Part shown: positions 1 through 7,667 of the stretch, piece by piece
Layout of the letters: the number at the start of each line of letters is the position of its first letter
Position numbering within the stretch: position 1 is the stretch's first letter
Assembly (NCBI GenBank): GCA_963601915.1
Contig: CAVCGL010000016.1
Coordinates: 1 to 48,502 of the forward strand
DNA length: 48,502 nucleotides
From: Butyricicoccus_A sp963601915
GTDB taxonomy: Bacteria > Bacillota > Clostridia > Oscillospirales > Butyricicoccaceae
Direction: 5' to 3'
Notes under the pieces: generated by a model
Seen by the model: the letters and a program-made list of their open reading frames with translations, nothing else
Database searches by the model: none
Told to the model about the DNA's origin: nothing
Made by a program: the position numbers and the translations under genes

Positions 1-55
1 GCATCTCAGTCAGCGGGATCTTGCCAAATACATCGGTACAAATAGAAAGTTTCAT
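1..55 (-). CDS. Sugar-phosphate isomerase/epimerase, N-terminal fragment
   Basis: Only the first 18 codons are inside the window; the gene runs off the left edge. The peptide begins MKLSICTDVFGKIPLTEM, which resembles the first strand of xylose-isomerase-like TIM-barrel proteins (the IolE/IolI/hydroxypyruvate isomerase superfamily), where an early acidic residue follows the first beta strand. A good ribosome site (AGGAAAGG, minus strand) lies about 7 bases upstream of the ATG at 55. It follows iolG in the same direction across 185 bp with two hairpins, so it probably belongs to the same inositol-type catabolic operon. Family assignment from so short a piece is tentative. Confidence 0.55.
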   Translation of the reverse strand, partial: MKLSICTDVFGKIPLTEM

Positions 56-119
56 TTCAAAACATCCTTTCCTGTATATTATCTATCTTTTGTATTCGCC
101 ATACTTATTTAGGAGAGAG

Positions 120-151
120 TGCACCGGGAGAGGAGAGATTCTCCCGGTGCA
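120..151 (-). other. Intergenic hairpin, 12-bp GC-rich stem
   Basis: TGCACCGGGAGA at 120-131 is perfectly complementary to 140-151 with an 8-base loop. On the minus strand no T tract follows, so it is probably not a full terminator. It may set transcript stability or partial termination between iolG and the downstream gene. Confidence 0.55.
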
Positions 152-193
152 AGAAAAAGGAGGTGAAAGTGTTTTTCACTCCGATATGGATAG

Positions 194-225
194 TATATAA
201 GAGAATTCCTGTTTTCTCTTATATA
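194..225 (-). other. Intergenic hairpin, 12-bp AT-rich stem
   Basis: TATATAAGAGAA at 194-205 pairs perfectly with 214-225 (8-base loop), 15 bp beyond the iolG stop codon. No T tract follows on the minus strand. Together with the hairpin at 120-151 it makes a two-stem 3' structure behind iolG. Confidence 0.5.
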
Positions 226-240
226 GGTGAGATAAGCAAA

Positions 241-1248
241 TTACTTGTACAGCTCCGGTTTCTCGTCGTATACAACCGGCTGAACGGTCTGGGTCTCACG
301 AGCCTTAGATGCAGCAGCAGCTGCTACCTGGCACGCATAACCATCCCAAGCGTTCGGGCCATCAACGCGGCCTTCCTTGGATGCATTGATCCAAGCCTGG
401 ATTTCTGCATCATAAGCATCAGCAAAACGCTGGAAGCAATCGGTATACTGCTTTCTGCCCTTCTGTGCGCCTGCGCTGACAGAAATGTAGTTCGGCTCCG
501 GCATGTTGAGAACTGCGCCGTCACAAACGATCTCGCACTTGATGTCGTAATCCTTATGGTTGTTGACAAAGGACTCTACATCAATTCTAACGCCGGACTT
601 GGTGGTCAGAATCATGATCTGCGGGTCGTGCAGATCCTTCGGGCCATTGTTGGTGGACTTGCCGTAAACAACCTGTGCTGTTGCGTAGTCCTCGCCGAGC
701 AGCCAACGCAGAACATCAATCTCATGAACCATGGAGTTTTCTACTGCCATGCTGTTGTCCCAATCGTCCGGAACAGCCGGGTTACGATGTGCACAGTGCA
801 GCAGCAGAGCCTCACCGTATTCGCCGCTCTGAACAGCTGCCTTCAGCTGCTTGTAGCCTTCATCGTAACGACGCATGAAGCCAACCTGTACCATCTGCTT
901 GCCTGCAGCGATTTCAGCCTCTACGATTTCCTTGCACTCGTCAGCCTTTGCAGCCAGCGGCTTCTCGCAGAATACATACTTGCCAGCCTTGATAGAAGCC
1001 AGAACGTACTTCTTATGGAACGGGTCAGCGGTGGTGCACATGATTGCGTCAATCTCCGGATCGTTAATCATGTCAATCGGATCTTCATAGCCCTTGATGC
1101 CGAACTTCTCAGCAACAGACAGACCAAATGCGCCTGCCGGATCAGCACAAGCAACAACCTTGCCGCCCTGCAGCTTGGTGTTCACGCGCTCAATGTGGGT
1201 ACGGCCGATTCCGCCAGTTCCTACCAAACCAATTCTCAGATCACTCAT
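241..1248 (-). CDS. iolG: Inositol 2-dehydrogenase, Gfo/Idh/MocA family
   Basis: A 335-residue NAD(P)-dependent oxidoreductase of the Gfo/Idh/MocA family, most like myo-inositol 2-dehydrogenase, which oxidises the C2 hydroxyl to a ketone in the cytosol. The Rossmann motif GxGGIG is at residues 10-15, the family EKP motif (catalytic Lys96) at 95-97, FMRRYD at 124-129, and the catalytic-type His175 in VHEID. The residue four before that His is Asn171, where the Bacillus subtilis enzyme has Asp; some other IolG-type proteins also vary here. The ATG at 1248 follows AAAAGGAAGG. The upstream region holds a consensus promoter and two identical LacI-type operators, and a LacI regulator is the next gene, so control by that regulator is likely. 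Substrate specificity (inositol, scyllo-inositol or another polyol) cannot be settled from sequence alone. Confidence 0.85.
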   Translation of the reverse strand: MSDLRIGLVGTGGIGRTHIERVNTKLQGGKVVACADPAGAFGLSVAEKFGIKGYEDPIDMINDPEIDAIMCTTADPFHKKYVLASIKAGKYVFCEKPLAAKADECKEIVEAEIAAGKQMVQVGFMRRYDEGYKQLKAAVQSGEYGEALLLHCAHRNPAVPDDWDNSMAVENSMVHEIDVLRWLLGEDYATAQVVYGKSTNNGPKDLHDPQIMILTTKSGVRIDVESFVNNHKDYDIKCEIVCDGAVLNMPEPNYISVSAGAQKGRKQYTDCFQRFADAYDAEIQAWINASKEGRVDGPNAWDGYACQVAAAAASKARETQTVQPVVYDEKPELYK

Positions 1249-1297
1249 GATAAATACCTTCCTTTTCTAAATATTTTCTACTTGTTCTCGCGAGAAC

Positions 1298-1309
1298 GAT
1301 ACCGGTCTC
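1298..1309. promoter_or_regulatory. LacI-type operator, downstream copy
   Basis: GATACCGGTCTC is a near-palindrome centred on CG, typical of LacI-family operators. An identical 12-mer occurs at 1408-1419. A perfect 14-bp palindrome GTTCTCGCGAGAAC, also centred on CG, abuts it at 1284-1297. Both lie in the transcribed leader of iolG and could act as a roadblock or looping partner. Confidence 0.6.
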
Positions 1310-1328
1310 GCAACAGATTAAAATTTTC

Positions 1329-1370
1329 GGATTTGATAGAATCGTGCATGTTTCCTTTTCTATCAAATCC
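1329..1370. repeat. 13-bp perfect inverted repeat in the iolG leader
   Basis: GGATTTGATAGAA at 1329-1341 is the exact reverse complement of 1358-1370, with a 16-base spacer. It lies between the two identical operators. The half-site TTTGATAGAA resembles motifs at 15152-15167 and 15185-15200, so it may bind a second regulator or form a leader hairpin. Confidence 0.6.
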
Positions 1371-1407
1371 TCAAATAAGTTATTACGATACCGAACCCTT
1401 TCTTTGC

Positions 1408-1419
1408 GATACCGGTCTC
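1408..1419. promoter_or_regulatory. LacI-type operator, promoter-proximal copy
   Basis: A second exact copy of GATACCGGTCTC, about 15 bases downstream of the -10 box at 1434-1439, is in the classical position for a repressor that blocks initiation. A degenerate half-like copy (GATACCGAAC) starts at 1387. Confidence 0.65.
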
Positions 1420-1433
1420 TTAACTGCGTCTAT

Positions 1434-1463
1434 ATTATATATCCGATGTTCGTATTTTGTCTA
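1434..1463 (-). promoter_or_regulatory. Promoter of the iolG operon
   Basis: Read on the minus strand: TAGACA (1458-1463), 18-bp spacer, TATAAT (1434-1439). The transcript would start near 1427 and carry about 180 bases of leader holding the operators and the 13-bp inverted repeat. Confidence 0.65.
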
Positions 1464-1559
1464 CTGTGAGTTGTTACAAAACAATCCAAATCTTTTTGTG
1501 CACTCTACACAGAAAGATTGCTTTTTTTCATCTGCATTCACTCAGGAGCACCGCACATA

Positions 1560-1593
1560 AAAAAATCACAGCGCACATGCACTGTGATTTTTC
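1560..1593. terminator. Bidirectional terminator after the LacI gene
   Basis: AAAAATCACAG (1561-1571) pairs with CTGTGATTTTT (1582-1592), flanked by A and T tracts. It abuts the stop codon of the LacI regulator on the minus strand and isolates it from the iolG promoter. Confidence 0.75.
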
Positions 1594-2601
1594 TCAGATA
1601 TTTTCTTTGAGCAAGATCTCATTCGTCGTATAGTAGACCTTTTTGTCCGGCTCTCTTTCGTAAATCAGCTTCTCAAAGAGCAGCCGCATGGCAAGTCTCC
1701 CCTGTTCTCGCAGGTCGCCGCTGATGGTACAGGCAATCCGTTCATCCTTCACCAAATGGGTAATCTCTTCATAGCGCTCATAGCACAAAATGGTGAGGTC
1801 TCGTCCGGCATCTCGCACGGCACGGCAAATATCCGGCACACAGCCACAAGTAATCATCAACGCCTGAATCTCCGGATGCTGTTGCAGCCATTCTCTGGTT
1901 TGCTGATAGGCATATTCCGGCTTTTCCACAATATCCATAGATGCGCAAATCGTGACGCGCGGGCACAATTCCCCGATACTGTTCCGAAAGGAATGCTCAC
2001 GCTGTTTTACCGCGCGCATATTGTTACTGGAAACAATTCCCAATTGTCCGCCGTTTGGCAGCAACAATCCCATCATGTGCGCTGCCACTCTGCCCGCCTG
2101 TACCATGTCTTGTCCCACGTAGCACAAGTACGGCTCTGTCTGCAAATTGGAATTGACCGCTACGACCGGAATCTTCTGTTCCTTGAGTTTCTGCATGGCC
2201 TGCACCACTTCCGGCACTTCAATCGGCAGAACAACCGCTCCGGCAATATCCTCTTTCGGCAGCCGCTGAAGACAGGCAACCTGTTCCGATGCTTCAAACG
2301 GGACATTATAGTACACGATGTCAACATTAAAGCTATTAAAATCCTGCTGCACCAGCTCCATGCCCTTTTTCAGCGTTGGCATGGCATCAACCGTCGGCAT
2401 GACAACGGCAACCGTCATCTTTTTCTTCTGATAGTTCAGTGCTTTTGCCAACGGATTGGATTCATAGCCGTATTCTTCCAACAGCTTTTTGATTTGCTGT
2501 CGTCTGGCATCACTGACACCCGGACGATTGTGGATCACTTTATCTACGGTCGATTTATGCACACCGGCAAGATCCGCGATCTGCTTGAGTGTTACACCCA
2601 T
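1594..2601 (-). CDS. LacI family transcriptional regulator
   Basis: A 335-residue LacI/GalR-family DNA-binding protein. Residues 2-50 are the helix-turn-helix and hinge (TLKQIADLAGVHKSTVDKV, then the RPGVS turn); about 60-330 form the periplasmic-binding-protein-like ligand domain that senses a sugar or polyol. The second helix reads STVDKV rather than the commoner TVSRV, a variant seen in some LacI proteins. It is transcribed toward iolG, whose promoter carries two identical CG-centred near-palindromes, so it is the obvious candidate repressor of the iolG unit. The start at 2601 follows a GGAGGGG ribosome site. The ligand is unknown; inositol or a related polyol is inferred only from the neighbour. 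Confidence 0.88.
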   Translation of the reverse strand: MGVTLKQIADLAGVHKSTVDKVIHNRPGVSDARRQQIKKLLEEYGYESNPLAKALNYQKKKMTVAVVMPTVDAMPTLKKGMELVQQDFNSFNVDIVYYNVPFEASEQVACLQRLPKEDIAGAVVLPIEVPEVVQAMQKLKEQKIPVVAVNSNLQTEPYLCYVGQDMVQAGRVAAHMMGLLLPNGGQLGIVSSNNMRAVKQREHSFRNSIGELCPRVTICASMDIVEKPEYAYQQTREWLQQHPEIQALMITCGCVPDICRAVRDAGRDLTILCYERYEEITHLVKDERIACTISGDLREQGRLAMRLLFEKLIYEREPDKKVYYTTNEILLKENI

Positions 2602-2633
2602 CAGTTAACCCCTCCATGTGTTCGAATGCCTCT

Positions 2634-2662
2634 ATCATATCGTATTTTTCCAGAAAAAGCAA
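2634..2662 (-). promoter_or_regulatory. Promoter of the LacI regulator
   Basis: On the minus strand TTGCTT (2657-2662), 17 bp, TATGAT (2634-2639), immediately beyond the stop of the macrodomain gene. Confidence 0.55.
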
Positions 2663-2665
2663 GAT

Positions 2666-3172
2666 TTACAGCTGCTTTGCCGCTTTTTCATACGCCTGAT
2701 AGGTCATCTGGTCAAAACAAACCATGGTTACGCGCTCCATGTCCGGATGTCCGTCCAAAAATTGCATAATTGTCTGCACGGCGATAGTCGCCGCCTGCTC
2801 CAAGGGAAAGTGATACACGCCGGTGCTGATAGACGGAAAAGCAACCGTGCGGCAGCCATGTTCCCACGCAACGGTCAAGCTGTTTCGATAGCTGTTGGCA
2901 AGCAGCTGTGCCTCGTTATGATTGCCGCCGCGCCAAATCGGCCCCGGCGTGTGCACAACATATTTTGCCGGCAGCCGGTAGCCCTTTGTGATTTTCGCCT
3001 CTCCCGTCTCGCAGCCGTGCAGCGTGCGGCACTCCGCAAGCAACTGCTTTCCTGCTGCTCGGTGAATGGCACCGTCCACACCGCCTCCGCCGAGCAGAGA
3101 GCAATTCGCCGCATTGACAATGGCATCCACAGCATATGTCGTAATATCGCCCTGTTCAATGGATAATTTCAT
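2666..3172 (-). CDS. ymdB: Macrodomain protein, O-acetyl-ADP-ribose deacetylase type
   Basis: A single-domain protein of 168 residues that closely follows E. coli YmdB and the MacroD group, which hydrolyse O-acetyl-ADP-ribose and remove ADP-ribose from acidic residues. Asp9, Asn20 and Asn23, the loop GGGGVDGAIHRAAG (28-41) and the phosphate loop SISTGVY (114-120) that line the ADP-ribose pocket are all present. The ATG at 3172 is chosen because AGGAGG lies 7 bases upstream; a TTG six codons earlier overlaps that ribosome site and is unlikely. It stands alone between two terminator/promoter pairs. A partner ADP-ribosyltransferase is not visible in the window, so its target is unknown. Confidence 0.9.
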   Translation of the reverse strand: MKLSIEQGDITTYAVDAIVNAANCSLLGGGGVDGAIHRAAGKQLLAECRTLHGCETGEAKITKGYRLPAKYVVHTPGPIWRGGNHNEAQLLANSYRNSLTVAWEHGCRTVAFPSISTGVYHFPLEQAATIAVQTIMQFLDGHPDMERVTMVCFDQMTYQAYEKAAKQL

Positions 3173-3188
3173 CGTTTTTCCTCCTGAC

Positions 3189-3222
3189 AAAAAACGGCAC
3201 AGGAATCCCTGCGCCGTTTCGG
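3189..3222 (-). terminator. Terminator of the split dehydratase operon
   Basis: AAACGGCRCAGG-type arms (3192-3203 and 3207-3218) form a stem around a short loop, and the minus strand continues into a T run (AAAAAA on the plus strand). It ends the operon whose last stop codon is at 3224. Confidence 0.7.
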
Positions 3223-3223
3223 T

Positions 3224-4480
3224 TTATTTTGCATTGGAAAGCATCAGCTTGATGCGGTTTTCCTGATTGATGCGCGAAGCACCCGGGTCATAGTCTACAC
3301 TGACAATATTGGCATCTGGATAGACCTCTCGAATCTTACGAATCATACCCTTACCCGCAATATGGTTCGGCAGACAGCCAAACGGCTGGGTCAAAACGAT
3401 ATTCGGCACGTTTTCCTCGATCAGTTCCACCATTTCAGCCGGAAGCAGCCAGCCCTCGCCCATCTTGACACCAGGGCTGATAATTTGATGCGACAGCTTG
3501 CGCACGCGCTCAAATTCCATCATCGGACGGAAATGTCCGTCGCGCTTGATGACGTCAATCATGTCCTTCTGCTTGCTGAGCAGGAAGCGATATACCGCCT
3601 GCATAACAGCCGCGCTCTTGATCGAGCGACCGTATAGCTGAAAGTCGATAATACCGTTGTAAATACAGTACAGGCAGAAATCCAGCAAGCCTGCCAGCAC
3701 CGGTTCCGTGCCCTCGCCGAGCAGGAACTGCTCCAGATTGTTGTTGCCGAGCGGAGAAAACTTCACATAAATCTCTCCGACAATACCGACCTTTTTCTTC
3801 GAGCCAAAATCCTTCATTTCAATCTGCGCAAATCGCTTGCAGATGAGCACGTACATCATGCGAACGTACTTGTAATGAATGAATTTGTCGCCGCGGAAAT
3901 CCTTTGTGATTTTATTAAACAGCTCATCGACTGCCTTCTGGCAGTCTCCCTTGTGTACCTCATACGGACGGCACTGGTTAAAGATATGCATGATAAAATC
4001 ACCGAGCAACACACCGTATGCGACCTGAACAAACGCCTTCGGTGTCAGCTTAAAGCCCGGATTCGCATTTTTCTCCAAACCAGAGAAATTGAGCGAAATA
4101 ACCGGAATAAAGCCCATGCCATTTTTGATGAGCGCCTTGCGCAGCAGATGAATATAGTTGGACGCACGGCAGCCGCCGCCGGTCTGCGTAATCATCAGCG
4201 CAACCTTATGCAGATCATATTTGCCGGATTCCAGTGCATCAATGAACTGGCCGATGACGAGCAGAGCCGGATAGCAGGTGTCATTATGTACATTTTTCAG
4301 ACCACATTCCGCAATCTGCGGACCCTCTGTCTCCAAAACCTCCATATTATAGCCGTAGTTCTTCATAATCGAAGTAATCAGCTTGAGCTGTACCGGCAGC
4401 ATATTCGGAACCAGAATGGTATAGTCTTTTTTCATATCTTCCGTAAACGGAACATGTGGAATTTCACGCGTTTCGGGCAT
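3224..4480 (-). CDS. HgdB-like (2-hydroxyacyl-CoA dehydratase-related) protein
   Basis: A 418-residue protein corresponding to the C-terminal HgdB-like part of the large CoA-dehydratase/activase proteins (COG3581-type). Three cysteine motifs suit iron-sulfur ligands: NDTCYPA, GGGCRASNY and QPFGCLPNH. The same three are recognisable in the C-terminal third of the 1457-residue protein at 38312-42685, including the shared ending pattern around DYDPG and ENR. The gene starts 17 bp inside the upstream activase gene, with its own AGGAGG site 8 bases before the ATG, so the two are translationally coupled and together reproduce the fused paralogue. Known relatives include HgdB-type dehydratase subunits and double-cubane-cluster proteins; the actual substrate is unknown. 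A terminator follows. Confidence 0.78.
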   Translation of the reverse strand: MPETREIPHVPFTEDMKKDYTILVPNMLPVQLKLITSIMKNYGYNMEVLETEGPQIAECGLKNVHNDTCYPALLVIGQFIDALESGKYDLHKVALMITQTGGGCRASNYIHLLRKALIKNGMGFIPVISLNFSGLEKNANPGFKLTPKAFVQVAYGVLLGDFIMHIFNQCRPYEVHKGDCQKAVDELFNKITKDFRGDKFIHYKYVRMMYVLICKRFAQIEMKDFGSKKKVGIVGEIYVKFSPLGNNNLEQFLLGEGTEPVLAGLLDFCLYCIYNGIIDFQLYGRSIKSAAVMQAVYRFLLSKQKDMIDVIKRDGHFRPMMEFERVRKLSHQIISPGVKMGEGWLLPAEMVELIEENVPNIVLTQPFGCLPNHIAGKGMIRKIREVYPDANIVSVDYDPGASRINQENRIKLMLSNAK

Positions 4481-7427
4481 TCTGTTTTCCCTCCTCTACT
4501 GCGGCGAGCATACTACGAATACGAATCTTCGCAGCACCCAAATTGTTAATCTCATCAATCTTGAGCTGGGTATAAATTTTGCCGCCTTCTTCTGTAATGG
4601 CACGCATTTCATCGGTTGTAATGGCGTCAATACCACAGCCAAAGGATACCAGCTGAATCAGCTGTGCATCCGGTCTGTGCACCGCCCAATTGGCAGCGGC
4701 GTACATGCGGGAATGATAGGTCCACTGATTGAGGACATTCACCGTCGGCATCTCTGCCAGCGGTGCGACAGAGTCTTCGGATACAATGACCATATTATAC
4801 GACTGAATCAAGCGGTCAATGCCGTGATTGATTTCCGGATCAATATGGTATGGACGTCCTGCCAGCACGGCAATTTCCAAGCCATGCTCTTTTGCATAGG
4901 CAACCGCCTTTTTGCCTTCCGCAGCGACATCTGCATAGTATCGATCCAATTCCGCATAGCCTGCGGCAGCTGCCTGCTTGACCATGCGCTTATTGATGTG
5001 CGGATATTTCTTCACAAACAGCTCACACGCTGTCTTGAGGAACTCCTTCTTTCTGTCCAGCTCAATATACGGCATCATAAAGTCAACGCCCTGCAAGTGC
5101 TTCATGTTTGCCTTGAGCAGCTCCGGATAGTACGCAACGACCGGACAGTTATAGCAGTTCGACGTGCGGTGTTCATCCAGATTATACGTCATACACGGAT
5201 AGAAAATCGCGTCAACGCCCTTGCTCAGCAGATTTTCAATATGGCCGTGCACGAGCTTGGCCGGATAACATACAGTATCCGACGGAATCGAGTTCTGTCC
5301 CAGTGCATACATCGCACGCGTAGACACGTCCGACAGCACCACTTCAAAATCCAGATGCGTCAGGAACGTGTGCCAGAACGGCAGCAGCTCAAACATATTC
5401 AGTCCGAACGGAATGCCAATCTTTACCTTGCCCGGCTGGCTTTTGCGATACTGCTGCAGACGCTCCAGTTTGTATTCATACAAATTCGGCAGCTTTAGCT
5501 TATCTCCGCCGCCGAGCGGACGCTCACAGCGATTGCCGGAAATAAACTTTCGTCCGCCAGGAAACATCGAAACCGTCAGCGAGCAATGGTTCGTACATCC
5601 GCCGCATTTTACCGAGGTTGTTTTATGGTCAAAGTGTTTCAGCTCTTCCAGAGAAATCAGCGAGCTGGCTTCCTTTTCATTCGCCATCGCGTGCAGTGCC
5701 GCACCATAAGCACCCATCAAGCCGGAAATCACCGGACGGGTAACATTTCTGCCGATTTCCATTTCAAACGAACGCAGAATGGCATCGTTGAGGAACGTGC
5801 CGCCCTGTACAACAATGTGCTTGCCCAGATCATCCGGCGAATGCGCACGAATGACCTTATACAATGCATTTTTGACGACACTGACGGACAAACCGGCAGA
5901 GATGGCATCAATACCTGCGCCATCCTTTTGCGCCTGCTTGACCGACGAGTTCATAAAGACGGTACAGCGGGAGCCAAGGTCAATCGGATGCTCTGCGAAC
6001 AGGCCCAACCGGCAGAATTCTTCGATGCTGTATCCCATGGAACGGGCAAAGGTCTCAATAAATGAACCACAGCCGGAGGAACATGCCTCATTCAGGGAAA
6101 TATTGTCAATACAGTTGTTTGCAATCTTGAAACACTTGATGTCCTGGCCGCCAATGTCAATGATAAAATCGACATCCGGCTCGAAATGACGCGCCGCCTT
6201 AAAGTGCGCCATGGTCTCAACGAGACCGTGATCGACACCGAACGCATTGAGAATCAGTGCTTCACCGTAGCCCGTCACGGCAGAGCCTGCAATGCGGATG
6301 CGGTCGCCGCACAGCTCATACAGCTTGATAAGCTGTTCTCTGACGACATCGACCGGATTGCCCTTGTTCGGGCTGTAGTAGTTAAACAAAATCTGGTTGT
6401 CTTCGCCAATCAAAACAAGCTTTGTCGTTGTCGAGCCACAGTCGATACCCAAATATGCCTTGCCGCTGTACATCGTGACATTCTCACGCATAATATCGTG
6501 CGAATTATGACGTCGGCGGAACTCAGTATATTCTTCCTCTCCGTGGAACAACGGATCCAGCGTCGCTGTCTTGACGCGAATATTAGCCGTCTTTTCCAGG
6601 GTGTCCAGCAGCTCCTCATAGGTATACGTCTTTTCCGAGGTATCCTTTGCATAAACTGCCGCACCGGCAGCAATGGCATATGGTGCCAGCTCCGGAAAAT
6701 GTGCGTGCTCATCAGACAGCTTCAAGGTCTCCTGAAACCGCTTCTGTAAGCCCTTAAAGAAGAACAGCGGGCCGCCGAGGAAAACGACATCGCCTTCAAT
6801 CTCACGACCCTGTGCCAGACCGGCAACCGTCTGGTTGACGACTGCCTGGAAAATAGAAGCTGCCACATCTTCCTTGCGCGCGCCCTCGTTGAGCAGCGGC
6901 TGAATATCACTCTTGGCAAATACGCCGCAGCGCGATGCAATCGTGTAAATGCGCTCCGCTTTCAAGGACAGGGCATCCAGCTCATTCGGCTGTACATCAA
7001 GCAGGACAGCCATCTGGTCAATAAAGGCACCCGTACCACCGGCACAGGAGCCATTCATTCGTTCCTCCAGCTGTCCGGTCAGGAACACGATCTTTGCATC
7101 TTCGCCGCCCAGCTCAATGACAACATCTGCCTTCGGCACAAAGGTTCCGACGCATTTTCTCGTCGCAAAGACTTCCTGTACGAAGTCCACACCACTTGCC
7201 TTTGCCATACCGAGGCCAGCCGAGCCGGTAATTGCCACACAAATATTGGCTTCACCAATCACCTGCTTTGCATCACGCAGCATTTCGCAGGCTTTTTCGC
7301 GCACTTTAGAAAAGTGACGCTCATATTTCCGATACAAAATTTCAAGGCGTCCAGTCGCATCGTTTACGCCGGCCGCCACGAGTTTTACGGTTGTTGAACC
7401 GATATCAATACCTAAATACACATTCAT
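4464..7427 (-). CDS. Tandem acyl-CoA dehydratase activase with DUF2229 region
   Basis: A 987-residue protein with two BadF/BcrA-type ASKHA ATPase domains followed by a DUF2229 region. The first activase (about 3-260) has a phosphate loop at DIGSTTVK (8-15) and the [4Fe-4S] cysteines Cys128 (NGSCAGGTGAF) and Cys167 (RCGVFAKSD). The second (about 322-580) has DCGSTTTK, Cys449/Cys453 (NEACSSGCGSF) and Cys488. DUF2229 begins near 600 with CGGCTNHC (608-615) and Cys634. Such activases use ATP to drive electrons to very low potential and hand them to an HgdB-like partner, here encoded by the overlapping next gene. A consensus promoter precedes it. The natural substrate is not known; it might be a 2-hydroxyacyl-CoA or another hard-to-reduce molecule. 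Confidence 0.85.
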   Translation of the reverse strand: MNVYLGIDIGSTTVKLVAAGVNDATGRLEILYRKYERHFSKVREKACEMLRDAKQVIGEANICVAITGSAGLGMAKASGVDFVQEVFATRKCVGTFVPKADVVIELGGEDAKIVFLTGQLEERMNGSCAGGTGAFIDQMAVLLDVQPNELDALSLKAERIYTIASRCGVFAKSDIQPLLNEGARKEDVAASIFQAVVNQTVAGLAQGREIEGDVVFLGGPLFFFKGLQKRFQETLKLSDEHAHFPELAPYAIAAGAAVYAKDTSEKTYTYEELLDTLEKTANIRVKTATLDPLFHGEEEYTEFRRRHNSHDIMRENVTMYSGKAYLGIDCGSTTTKLVLIGEDNQILFNYYSPNKGNPVDVVREQLIKLYELCGDRIRIAGSAVTGYGEALILNAFGVDHGLVETMAHFKAARHFEPDVDFIIDIGGQDIKCFKIANNCIDNISLNEACSSGCGSFIETFARSMGYSIEEFCRLGLFAEHPIDLGSRCTVFMNSSVKQAQKDGAGIDAISAGLSVSVVKNALYKVIRAHSPDDLGKHIVVQGGTFLNDAILRSFEMEIGRNVTRPVISGLMGAYGAALHAMANEKEASSLISLEELKHFDHKTTSVKCGGCTNHCSLTVSMFPGGRKFISGNRCERPLGGGDKLKLPNLYEYKLERLQQYRKSQPGKVKIGIPFGLNMFELLPFWHTFLTHLDFEVVLSDVSTRAMYALGQNSIPSDTVCYPAKLVHGHIENLLSKGVDAIFYPCMTYNLDEHRTSNCYNCPVVAYYPELLKANMKHLQGVDFMMPYIELDRKKEFLKTACELFVKKYPHINKRMVKQAAAAGYAELDRYYADVAAEGKKAVAYAKEHGLEIAVLAGRPYHIDPEINHGIDRLIQSYNMVIVSEDSVAPLAEMPTVNVLNQWTYHSRMYAAANWAVHRPDAQLIQLVSFGCGIDAITTDEMRAITEEGGKIYTQLKIDEINNLGAAKIRIRSMLAAVEEGKQNARNA

Positions 7428-7474
7428 ACAATAAATAACCTTTTTTCTTCTCGCTCTGTCAGCACAGCAGAGCT

Positions 7475-7487
7475 ATGTGACTCACAT
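7475..7487. promoter_or_regulatory. 13-bp palindrome in the activase leader
   Basis: ATGTGACTCACAT is a perfect odd palindrome lying about 15-27 bases downstream of the predicted transcription start of the activase operon, a position suited to a repressor. No cognate regulator is evident. Confidence 0.4.
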
Positions 7488-7508
7488 GAATTAAAAACTA
7501 TTAGTATC

Positions 7509-7537
7509 ATATTACTCATTTTCAAAAAAATAGTCAA
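7509..7537 (-). promoter_or_regulatory. Promoter of the activase/dehydratase operon
   Basis: On the minus strand TTGACT (7532-7537), 17 bp, TAATAT (7509-7514). A second TATAAT further upstream (7582-7587) has only a weak -35. Confidence 0.7.
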
Positions 7538-7621
7538 CATTTCTGCCAGCGGTTCCCTATATTTTCTGATTCTTTTACAAAATTATAACATGGTTCTTTC
7601 GGCATTGAGAACTATTTGCAC

Positions 7622-7664
7622 AATCAAAAACGCCGACGATTTCCACCGCCGACGTTTTTGATTT
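7622..7664 (-). terminator. Terminator of the adenylation-domain gene
   Basis: AATCAAAAACG and CGTTTTTGATT form a long stem with a GC-rich inner part (CGCCGACG/CGCCGACG region), directly after the stop codon at 7668 on the minus strand. The symmetric A/T flanks could work in both directions. Confidence 0.7.
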
Positions 7665-7667
7665 CCA

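Noticed and set aside
163..1560. Long plus-strand open frame of 465 codons
   Set aside because: It lies antisense to iolG and its promoter region, has no ribosome site or family motifs and is a shadow of the real gene.
4464..4480. Split activase/dehydratase as a sequencing frameshift
   Set aside because: The downstream gene has its own AGGAGG site and ATG and the 17-bp overlap is a common coupling arrangement, so the split looks genuine.
7475..7487. CRP-type site at the palindrome ATGTGACTCACAT
   Set aside because: CRP sites have a six-base spacer between TGTGA and TCACA; here there is one, so the match is superficial.
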